Below the pieces are notes generated by a model. That model worked only from the letters and a program-made list of their open reading frames with translations. It had not been told where the DNA came from and ran no database searches. A stretch of DNA of 64,000 nt from Takifugu bimaculatus (Eukaryota; Chordata; Actinopteri; Tetraodontiformes; Tetraodontidae), in the NCBI GenBank assembly GCA_004026145.2, contig CP034991.1, positions 12,916,142 to 12,980,141 of the forward strand, written 5' to 3'. Positions within the stretch are counted from its first letter, which is position 1. The number at the start of each line of letters is the position of its first letter. Below are positions 23,059-33,300 of this stretch, piece by piece. The position numbers and the translations under genes were made by a program.

Positions 23059-24895
23059 ATGAAGAAACTCTCTCCAGACGCGTTGCTCTTCTGTTTGGTC
23101 CTTTCCCTCTGCAGCCTGTTGGACTGGACTCAGGCTCAGGACACCGCAGGGGACACCGGTGCGCTCCAGCAGGGGTTGACATGGCAACACAACGGCCAAC
23201 TCTTCAGCATCCTGAGCCGCGGCTCGCAGTACCGACCGTCCCGGAGACACACCGGCTCGTCCCGCCGCATTCAACCCCGTGGTCATCGTCAGCGGCGCTA
23301 ATGACACGGTCCCCGCCGCCCCCCGTCTCTCTCCGCGGGTCCCCGCCGCCAGCAGCGCGTCGCAATTACGCGCAACGACGCGCGGCCACCAGCAGCCGCC
23401 GGCAGGCAGGGAAGAGGATGCTGCCCCGGTCAGACGAGAGGACATGATGGTCGGAGACGACCCGTATAATCCGTACAAGGCATCGAATTATTACCCCTAT
23501 TATAACTACTACAACTCGTACTACAGACCCCGACCCAGGGCCCATCTACAACATGGATATGGCACCAGATACCACCAGAACGGTACGAAATAAAATGTGT
23601 TTGCTCCGTCGAGTTATTCTACTCAGAGTTTTAAAGTAATTTTAATTGTGTAATTGCATGGTTTTATTATCCATAAAAATCACCTCACCTATAATATTCA
23701 AATGTTTAGTTCTGTTGGTCGAAAGGGTCATTCAAACTTTTTTTTGGCCAGATAATGTATTTTTTTTTAAAGAGAGTAAAGGGCTAAAGTTAATCCCTAA
23801 CTTTATTCTATAATTTAATAAACATTTTTCCCAGAATTTACAGTCCTAACCAACAGGGGTAGTGTTCTTTACTGTTATTGTTGTTTGTTGAGGGGGTGTT
23901 TGCTTTAATACCTGGCAGCTCAACAATTTATTCAGCTTCCTCCTCCTGCTCACAGGTCTCCCTGATCTGGTTCCGGATCCGTATTATATCCAGACCGGCA
24001 CCTACGTGCAGAGGATATCCATGTACAACCTTCGCTGTGCTGCAGAGGAGAACTGCCTCTCCTCGTAAGACAACTGGGGTTGAAAACACCTTTTCTTTAT
24101 TTATGATTTATTATTGCCAAATGTAGATACTCATGCTTCCCCTCCTTCTCTTCCCAGCTCCTCCAGATACGCCTCGGATTATGACGCCAGGGTTCTGCTG
24201 AGGTTTACTCAGAGGGTGAAGAACCAGGGAACAGCCGACTTCCTGCCCAGTAAACCTCGGTATTCCTGGGAGTGGCACAGCTGTCATAAGTAAGCAGCAC
24301 CACGTGCTGGTGTATCTTCTCTTTGTTTCTCTTCCTCACTTTCTCTTTATTTCTCAGCCACTTCCACAGCATGGACGAGTTCAGCCTGTACGAGCTGCTG
24401 GACGCCGACACCCAGAAGCAGGTCGCCGAAGGCCACAAGGCCAGTTTCTGTCTGGAGGACACTTCCTGTGACTCGGGATACTACCGCCGATACGCCTGCA
24501 CGTCACACACTCAGGTGTCCAAACACAGACCCGTTAAAGGGACTGTATTATTCATCCTGGATCTCTTTTAACCAAAGTGTCTGGTCACAGGGGTTGAGTC
24601 CTGGTTGCTATGACACCTACAACGCCGACATCGACTGTCAGTGGATCGACATCACTGATGTCTCCCCTGGAAAATACATCCTCAAGGTCTGGGAACTTTA
24701 GGATTTTGTAGTAGCAGTGTTTGTGTGTCAGTAGCAGATCTTTCTGATTCTTCTGTGGATGTTTATTCCCATCAGGTGACAGTAAACCCCAAGCAGAAGG
24801 TTCCAGAGTCCAGCTTTGACAACAACGTGGCTCGGTGCGACGTCCATTACACCGGCTCGTCTGCTCGTGTGTCTGGATGCACCAACACATCGTGA
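23059..24895 (+). CDS. lox: lysyl oxidase, with an apparent one-base frameshift in exon 1
   Basis: A secreted copper-dependent amine oxidase that oxidises lysines of collagen and elastin for cross-linking. Coding exons: 23059-23582, 23956-24064, 24158-24289, 24358-24514, 24591-24686, 24776-24895. The signal peptide (about 1-26) and basic propeptide are followed by the BMP1-type cleavage context VGDDPYNPY, the tyrosine-rich stretch and the catalytic domain. Disregarding one surplus base near 23,240-23,246 gives 378 residues (human 417), with copper histidines H254, H256 and H258 in CHNHFHSM, cofactor lysine K282 in GHKASFC and tyrosine Y317 in CYDTY. The frame is open before and after the shift and all later junctions fit. 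The stop at 24893-24895 is read straight from exon 6; a donor at TC|GTGAGA (24891/24892) could instead join a short last exon, as in human LOX. A fish lox duplicate name (loxa/loxb) cannot be assigned. Confidence 0.9.
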
Positions 24896-24985
24896 GAACG
24901 GCTCCCTTTCCTTCCCACAGACACACTCGCTATCAAAACAGATGAATACAGCTGGGGATTTATATCAAACAGCTGCATTCGTGTA

Positions 24986-25012
24986 AAAATTACAAAATCA
25001 TTTTGTAATTTT
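24986..25012. repeat. 27-base near-perfect palindrome
   Basis: Arms AAAATTACAAAAT and its exact complement are separated by a single C at 24999. It lies about 90 bases after the lox stop codon. Confidence 0.85.
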
Positions 25013-26020
25013 GCCGTTGATATTGTGCGTCACGTTTAATCAAACGGGTCGAGCAAGTTGGCGACATCAATTGATGAGAGTGGATCAGTTTTATGGGCAT
25101 CAGATCAACATTATTGGCATTTTAGATGCAAATCAATAACATTTCAAATGTGCTAAAATCCAGGTGTGGTCTTCGACCCCACACAGCCGCTGTCCCAGCT
25201 TTACTGGGATGTTACTGGGATGTAAACTCAGCAGTGGTGCCACTGGAGACAGTGTGTAGGCGTCTAAATTAGCCGTTGCCATTCAGCAGCCCTGAAAAGG
25301 TTTCACTGCCTGTTTTATTTGACTTTTTTTAAATTTCAGACCTCTCAAAGCTCCAAAAGAGGTTCCAGCAAAAAGCAGCACTGTTTGTTTCAGCAATCGA
25401 GATATGGTTTAAGTGTCGATCTTGCTTCATTCTGCAGACAGTGAGATGACAGCCTGGAAACTTGGAGGCCAGGAGAGTGAAGCCACACGGTAGCGACGGC
25501 GGTAGTTTGACTACCTGCATATCCAAACGTCCAGTTCAGAGGATCGCTCTGGCCACTCTGGCTTTGCATCAGGATTCTGCACATTTACTCCACTTGAATT
25601 ATATTTACAGGTTTTGCACAAAACCGTTTGTAGATCTACATTTAAGTCTGCACAGGTTTCTGGTTTCATTTATACCAACAACTTCTATTAAAATATTGCC
25701 TATATTATTAATAAACTCTTTTTTTAAAGATCTGATATAAATGTATTAAACACTGTTAGAATTTAATGTGAGTTGTTTAGATAAATATACAACATTACAA
25801 GCCCATTTATCCTGTACTGCAGGGAGGCATATGTGTGCTTTGAATTTACAAACCGTTGGTGTGATCTGAAATTAGATGTCATATGTGTTAATTTTGCATT
25901 TTCATTTACATCCTAACACATAACAGGTTAAAGTGTGTGACAACCATTATCCCAACATCCCACAGCACTGTATATAACCAAGGTTACTTCTTTCGCTCTC
26001 ACCTGCTTAATCCATACCTT

Positions 26021-26026
26021 AATAAA
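26021..26026 (+). terminator. lox: polyadenylation signal AATAAA (lox)
   Basis: Canonical hexamer 1.1 kb past the lox stop, followed by TG/T-rich sequence. Confidence 0.5.
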
Positions 26027-27903
26027 GTTTGCTTTGATGGAAACAGTTTAAGACCACTTGTTCAAAATTTTCTCCCCCCAAAATAACTAATAAACTAGCA
26101 GCAGTGTCGTGATTTAACCACTACGTGTCACTGTTGAAAGCTCGATGAATCAAAGAAGTTGATTATCAAATCCAGAGGAGCACGTTGTTATTATGGAAAG
26201 AGAGCACAAGTCTCGTCTCTGTAAAGTTATGCAACTCTGTGTATCATCCCAATGATCTGATTTTGGAAGACTAAGGGGATTTTAAAAGATAAATCTATCA
26301 TCAATTGATTTCGTGATGTTAATTGAGCAATAGATTGAAGCTCCAACATTAGGGAAATCTTTGTTAGGATTCCAGCATGGTCGATATAGTTTTCACGAAG
26401 GCACAAAGGAAAGAAGGGAGAGTTATATAAGAAAAAATCAACTTTATACCATAGTTTCTGTTATAAAACACGATAAATGGACCAACTTGATGGATACATG
26501 TCTACGCTTTTTCGCAAATGTGTAGTTTTTATTCTAAGGATAACGGACTGATGGAACGGGTCCATTCCCTCCGTCTGATCGGCAACCCTTGTCAAAGATC
26601 GCTTATTGAAGCAAGATGGGTCAGTGGCGGAACTATTACATGACCGGGCACTGCTCTGTATTTGGATAAAAATATAAATGTCATAAAATGCCAGTGTCAT
26701 CTAGTCTAATGTAATAATTGCACATCAGTTGACGCGTTATTTTTTGTCACGTTTATGATGGAAATTTGACATCCAGGGGAAAATCAGTTCAAATCCGTAG
26801 GCGATTTACTCCAAAAAATAAGATAAGTTAGAATTTATATTTATTTTATAGTCTTGGAAAACATGAATCCTCACAATAGTTACCTAGCTATTTAAAATTA
26901 AATGAAGAAAGTTATAGTTTTTGCAAAGTAATATGCATTGGATATAATCACAAAACCTTTTAGGTTCAGATATTTTAAGAACGCGGATAATGGTCTCGAA
27001 AATACTGAATGATTAATTAAACCCAGCGTTGAAAGTAAAAGTGATTTATCCAGTCTTTCGTTGCTGACCCGTGTCACTGGAAACATGCTCAGAGTGAGCC
27101 CTCGTCTTATTTTCTCTTCTCCGTGCTGCCCATATGTCAAAGTCTTTGTGCTTTTCAAGACAGCGAGGCGACAGAAGGAAAAAAACAGCTGGATCCAAGG
27201 AACCCACCAGCTAGCGGCTCCGCTAGCGGTATCCTCTACCTAAGCCAGCTATTTCCCCTCGCCTGCCCGACTTCGACAAGGTATTGTAGCGCAAAACTCT
27301 TGGTTAAAGCGATGAAACCAGTTATTATTCTGGACCCGGGTATTTTCCACCTGAGCTTTGTGTTTTGAGCTAATTTTCCAACTGCCTGGCTAGCCCGTTA
27401 GCTTCCACATTAGCATCTCTGGATGCTGATTCGCCAACTAGCTCAATGTTAGCTAATCAGCCTCCTGCTGCTTCAGACACCAGCCCAGGGAATTAGCTGT
27501 CAACTCCGAAGAGAGACCCGTGCTGCACTTATTCTTTCTAATTGAAATGATCATGCTGATGAACACGTTTTGAACTAAGTGTAGTTGAGAAGGAAATGAA
27601 ATAAACTGGTGGTTATTCTCCTTTTCAACATTTAATTTATTTCTCTCTACATTTAAGGGGAGAATTGGGGTTTAAAGTGTAAAGTATAAGATCTACTATT
27701 GCAAAATAAGTCCAGACACTTTAAAAACGAATCCTTTATTGGGTTTCCATGCTGATGAGAACACATTCAGCCAGTCAGAGAGGCATCAAATTGATTAAGC
27801 CTGAATGGATAAACTGTCCATGTGTGTGTTGCTCAAGGGCATATTGGTATTGCTTCTCTTCTGCTAATTAGGACCCAGAAACGATCCCATTAGATCTGAT
27901 AAC

Positions 27904-27978
27904 GGGGCTCGTCCGGGATTTGAACCCGGGACCACTCGCACCCGAGGCGAGGATCCTTCCCCTCGACCAACTGAGCCC
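27904..27978 (-). tRNA. tRNA-Pro(CGG)-like gene, possibly a pseudogene
   Basis: Read on the minus strand, the anticodon stem-loop has CTCGGGT as the loop (anticodon CGG), and the T arm carries the exact B-box core GGTTCAAATCC, as in vertebrate tRNA-Pro. The variable region and 3' acceptor strand (CGAGCCC) also match. The 5' side departs from the family: an extra A after GGCTC leaves the seventh acceptor pair mismatched (A opposite C), and the D arm is altered. No run of four T follows within about 20 bases, so an RNA polymerase III terminator is missing. No CCA is encoded, as expected. It may be a decayed tRNA copy or the head of a short tRNA-derived repeat. Confidence 0.7.
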
Positions 27979-28439
27979 TGAAATCTCATTTTCAGGGGAA
28001 CTTTTTACTCAGATATGATGCCCGGGGTCTAGACGAGCCAAAGTCCATATGGAAGAAATAACGGAACATTTGTTTGGATTCCAGTTTTACTTTGGAAACT
28101 CCAGTTGTCACCAGAGAGTGAAAAACCAAATGAGTGCTCAGAACTGTCTGACCCGCACTAATGAGATTTAACCTGGCCACCATCCCGTCTGCAGGTCCTA
28201 ATTCCTATAATCAGGTTTCCATATAAGCTCAATTACAGCCTCAGCGCCTAATTAGAGAATTACAGATGTGTAAGTGACCAATAGATGGCTGAGGTAGTGG
28301 AGAGAGCTCTCATGGATTAAAAAAAACATCCCCTTTGTTACAGAAAGGATTATTTTGGGATTCTTCCACAAAACCTTTTGCAAAGATCCATTTGCAGTGT
28401 CTTTAAAAAGCTTCCATCCACCGAGAGGTTCTTATTTAC

Positions 28440-28960
28440 CCGCTAACGTTAGCGAATGGGTCATAAAACAGATCAGTTCTTGTAGTTTGAGCCGCCGTGT
28501 TCCGAGTCAACATCTCGCGATCCGATTTTCACCGAGCCCAGAGAAAATTGACACTTGCAGCGGAATTGTGCGGCGGCGGCTAAAAATATGAGCGGATCTC
28601 TTAAAAGCCGGCGGTTATTGTGCCTGGGACGTGGGGGAGGGAGGGAGGGAGGGGAAGACGGGCTGCACTGCTGCCATATGTGACCTTTTCCCCCGTTTCA
28701 ACGCGACCTTTCTCTACCTGCTCCCCCCTCAGGTGGCGCGGGGCGACGGTTTCCTGCAGAAAGCGAAGCACACGTTAGGCTTGGAGGTTTTTAGAGTTGA
28801 GGACGGTGAAAGTAAACATCGGCGTCACGCCGCTGCGGGGTGTAAACGTTTCGCAGGTGTGTGAGCTAGCGCAGCTCCGTCCGTGGGCCGAGCTCCGACA
28901 GATCTGGGGTTTAATCCCGCTAAACCCTGGGATGCCGCGCTGCCCGAGCCCAGCTGCTGT
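28440..28960 (+). promoter_or_regulatory. sncaip: CpG-rich block, probable sncaip promoter and first exon
   Basis: CpG density is clearly higher than in the surrounding DNA, with GC-rich clusters around 28,480-28,600 and 28,730-28,950 and a G-rich (GGGA)n run at about 28,632-28,660. A donor-like GCAG|GTGTGTG lies near 28,855. The sncaip start codon follows 1.4 kb later in an exon with its own acceptor (30365/30366), so an upstream untranslated exon is required. Placement here is inference. Confidence 0.4.
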
Positions 28961-30396
28961 TGCTCCAAACCACAAGCATTCCTTTTTGTGTTTCTATTCT
29001 GGTTGTTGATGCGACGTGGGAGGTGTCGGCGCTGTTTTTCCCTTTTTCATCTCTCTGCTTTCCCTTGTTTTCTGTTGAGGCTCCACCAGAACTCCCAGCT
29101 GACGTCCGAGGGAACCTTGAAGGAAACTTTTCCTAATTTAACAACAATTTAAGGGTCTTCTACATGTGTTGGACCCATAGCAGCTTGTCTTTCCTTTCTT
29201 CCGTGTCTTGCTGCCATAAACATAGAAAAGAAGGCTTGTTTCTGTAGCTCTGGTTCTAAACTGCTGTTATCAGGTATGATAAGCTGGGTTTGGGTCGACC
29301 CGGCACTCCCACGCAGCCAGAATTCCACTCTCCTCTTAGGTGAAACCTCCCACAGGCTTTCTGCTCTCTGAATCACCTCAGACGGCAGCGATAATGTTAA
29401 CATGACCAGCAGGATCCAAACGCCATCCCAAATCTGAGAGTCTCCGGCTAATCGGCAGTTCTACAAAACTGGTCCCGATTAAGGAAAAGCCACCTCAGCA
29501 CATCTGGAGCTGGTTGTGGGTCACACCTGATGACGTGAGCAATCGGACTGGATCGCATTCGGCAACAGTTGCACTTTAGGGGCTTTTTGGGTTTTTTTGG
29601 GGGGGGTTTTTTGGAGTTCAGGCCAGAAAATGCTGCTGTTATCAGAAGAACACGCAGCGCTGCTGGTCTCAGGTTGGATCGAGTCCAGCGATCCTGCGTT
29701 TTTAAATCTTTTGCACACTCCCAGTCACGCTGCTTCGTTCTAAGTCCTGATTATCCTGCCGTTTGGGGCCTTTGATCACGGCAGCTCGGCCACTTTGGGT
29801 GGTTGACAGTTTGCTCTTTGAGCCGGTTTGAACTTCACTGAGCAGAAAAGTGTTTAATTCCCATCAAATGAAGCATTTTACACGCAGCCCATTTAAGCGG
29901 GCGAAATCCTGATTAGAATGGAACTGGCGGTTGTTATTTTCCCAGTTTCCTCTTTATTCACGGGGCAGCGGTTTGTCATCGGAGGGAGAGAAGCAAAGAA
30001 AGCAGGAGCTTTCAACAGGACCAGTCTCTGTTTCCTGCAGCCACTTCCTGCATTTAATCCTTGCTGATCATATCAGAGCAACACACATTCTTTAATCATT
30101 TATGGCCATGATGCTCAGGAACAAAACATGAGCGTAACGTGTGAGTTTGAAAATGCTCCAGACTTTTTCTGTTGGCCACTGAAGTAAACATGCACTGTTT
30201 CCTTTTGTGTGTCTCTCAGGAAGCACCTTTTCCTAGAAGGACGGCTCCAGTTCAGCATTAGAACAGCTTAGACTACTTTATGAAGCAGATTAATGTGCGT
30301 GCAGCCTCGTTTCTATTCAAAGGAACGACGTTTGACACAGCGATGTTTGACTTTGATGTCTGCAGCTGGTTGGGAGGCCGATGATGCGGTGTTAAG

Positions 30397-33300
30397 ATGG
30401 AGGCTCCTGAATACCTGGACCTGGACGAGATCGACTTCTCTGACGATTCAGTGGTCAGCGTGATTCAAAAACCCTTTTCGTAAAAGACCTTTTGTAGCCT
30501 TTCTGTTTTGGAGTGTGTGTTAGCGCTAGTTCGAAGCTAATCACACCGTCGTTTCTGCACAGCTGCGCTCAGTCGGAGCAGCGTTAAGGCCGCTGCATCT
30601 CATTAACTTTGTTCTCCTGTCCTCAAGTATTCTGTGACATCCCTGAAAAGCATCCCAGAGTTGTCCAGGAGGAACGATGGCCAGGCTGAGGAGAGACAAG
30701 GTGGTTTGATATCTGATATGACTGTTATCACTGTGATGTCTTTCTCTGCCGAGGCGCTGACCCGAGTTTGTGTCTGCACCTCCTGCAGCTCCAGCCATCA
30801 ACTGGAGCCGCGGCATTCCCTCTCACAGCGGTGGGGGCATCAAACCAAGCGGACTTGCTGAGGTCCACAGTAAGTTCCGACCTGTGAAGAGGGTGTCGCC
30901 TCTCAAACACCAACCGGAAACCCCTGACTCGGAGTCTGAGGGGAAGCTCCAGAACCAGGGGCCGGGGGAGCCAGGGGAGGGCAGGAAAGATGAGCCCAGC
31001 TTCGACAAACCGGCAGCACCCTCCACCTCTAGCGAGGGGTCTGAAGGGAAGGCGAAGGGGCTCAGCGGCAGTGGCGTGATCGGAGGGAACAACCCGCAGG
31101 CTCTGTTCGGAGAGCTGGAGCACTACGATCTGGACATGGACGAGATCTTAGATGTGCCTTATATTAAATCCAGTCAGCAGATGTCTACGCTCCCTCGTGT
31201 CCCCCACGACAAGCGCTCGGTAACAGGAAGCAACCTGGGAGGAGGAACCCTGGAGAGGAACCGCGGAGGAGGGCTGAAGAACTCGGCTTTACCCCACAAC
31301 GAGCCTCTCGGCCTGGGCAGCAGCGGCTCACAGACGCCGGTACTTTACTGATTCGATTATTTAATAACTTTGTTCAGTGCTCATCTGCCTCCCACTGAGC
31401 CTCAACATGCACAGGGTCAGAACACGTAAGGTACATTAAACAAGCAGCCGGCTGCCAACGTTGATGAGCTAATGTGGGATGATTAATGTTTCAAACGAAT
31501 GCACTAATTGTTCTAACACATGCGGAGCATTAAACAAAAGGAGGAGAGCCGGGCCGAGCTGAGGGCCCCGTTAATTACTGTGTAGTGATTTACACAGCCA
31601 GCCGGAAGGAAGTTTGGTTTTAGCGCTACAATCTCGAAGAAGCATCTCAAAGCTAAGTGCATGCTAGTACGGGCTGTGGTGCAAGCTTTGAGTCAACGTC
31701 TGGCTAAATGTGTGCACTTATCTTTGCCGTTTATCTTTCCATTCCCATGGCAATGAAAAGCAAAGCTTGGAATTTGGCTGGCCCATTTTTAATTGGGCTT
31801 ATGATTAATCCACAGCTACACTGATTAATCTGCTTAAAACATTTAATCATCAGGCAGCACTAAAAATAACTCCACTGCGTCTATTTCAGATTTGTTGAAT
31901 GTTACCAAACTAAATGTCACATCACTGAGCCGACTGTAACTTTGTTTACTGCAGTATTGTGTGCTGTCTCCGCTCAAATGGTCGGACCTGAGGAAGTCCA
32001 AGTCCATGGATCCAGACTTCCACCATCTTCATCATTCCACCATTGGCTACCAGTCAGACTTTATGTCCTCGGGACACCTCAGCTGCTCTTCCTCACTCTC
32101 CTCTTTCTCTGACGCAGGTATAGCTGAACATCATGTTCTTTCTGAATTAAAACCTGCTCTTGTGTAAGGATGGATGCGATTTGGTTGTCTCAAATGTTCA
32201 CTTTCAGACAAGCTGCTCTCTGCACGGGTCTACCCCGACTCTCAGATCCAGAGGTCCAGCATAGATCCCCCAGGAAGTTCAGGGCTGATGTTCCCTCTGC
32301 CAGGATGTAATATTAGCAGACCAGATGCCTCAAAACCCTGGGTAGGGGGTGCAGGGAGTAGTGCACCAAGAGCTTTTGGAGGAGCAGGAGGGGATGTGGA
32401 TGAGGAGACCAAGAAGAATCAAAACATCATCAATATTGTCAGAGAGGGACAGATCTCTTTGCTTGTAAGTGCAGAAAATATTGATCAGCCGAAGAAGCGA
32501 AAGTAGACGGTATTTACTGTTTTATTCATCTCACTTGACATTTTATTGACAATTACTTCCCCACCTGTCCTCCCCTCGTTCCTCCTGCAGCCTCACCTTG
32601 CAGCGGATAATCTGGAGCTAATCAGAGACGAAGACGCAAACAACCTGCTGCACATCTCCGCCTCTCAGGGGCACGCCGACTGTCTGCAGCATCTCACCTC
32701 TCTGATGGGAGAAGACAGCCTGAACGAACGCAACAACCAGCAGCTCACCCCTGCTGGACTGGGAGTCAAGGTTAGCCTCTATGTTAGAACATTCTATACA
32801 TTGGAATAAAGTGTTTGTTTTGCTATCAGGCAGAAGTGTTATCAGGGGACAGGTTAAGTGTTTTGACTGACTCTTTCAATCCTCTTGTAATTGGATGACA
32901 GATCCCTAAAGACCTGGTCCTTAGGTGAACTTGTTAAGAGCCTGTGTGCACGTGTATCTTACAGAATGGTCATCTGGAATGTGTGAGGTGGATGGTGAGT
33001 GAGACAGAGGCCATCGCAGAGCTCAGCTGCACCAGAGAATATCCCAGTCTGATCCACTACGCCGCTCGCTACGGACAGGTGACGGTCATGGCGTCTTTAA
33101 ATCATCCCATCGTAAACGTGGCTCGTCCTACCGCACCGGCCTCGACAGTCTGTGAATGAGGTGGTGTCTCTCTGCAGGAGAAGGTCTTGCTGTGGTTGCT
33201 TCAGTTCATGCAGGAACAGGCCATCTCTCTGGATGAAGTTGACCAGAATGGAAACACGGCCGTCCACGTAGCAGCTCAGTATGGACACCTGACCTGTATT

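Larger units (their letters stand above)
24896..26046 (+). other. lox: lox 3' UTR or terminal intron plus 3' UTR
   Basis: No protein-coding exon of any size is seen. Acceptor-like sites at 25,340 (TTTCAG) and 25,437 (CATTCTGCAG) could open a final exon; the second would add only a codon or two before TGA at 25442-25444, resembling the tiny coding part of human LOX exon 7. AATAAA at 26021-26026 is the best polyadenylation signal. A 27-base near-perfect palindrome sits at 24986-25012. Confidence 0.5.
26047..30365. other. lox-sncaip intergenic region and sncaip upstream exons
   Basis: No protein gene is recognised. The first 1.4 kb is AT-rich. A tRNA-Pro-like sequence lies at 27904-27978. A CpG-rich block from about 28,440 to 28,960 is the most likely sncaip promoter. 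Between there and 30,365 I expect at least one untranslated sncaip exon, but cannot place its ends. Confidence 0.4.

Noticed and set aside
23059..24895. Calling lox a pseudogene because of the frameshift
   Set aside because: All catalytic and copper-binding residues, all splice sites and all other frames are intact; a single sequence error is more economical.
30728..31123. 131-codon minus-strand open frame opposite sncaip exon 4
   Set aside because: Shadow of a confirmed coding exon on the plus strand.
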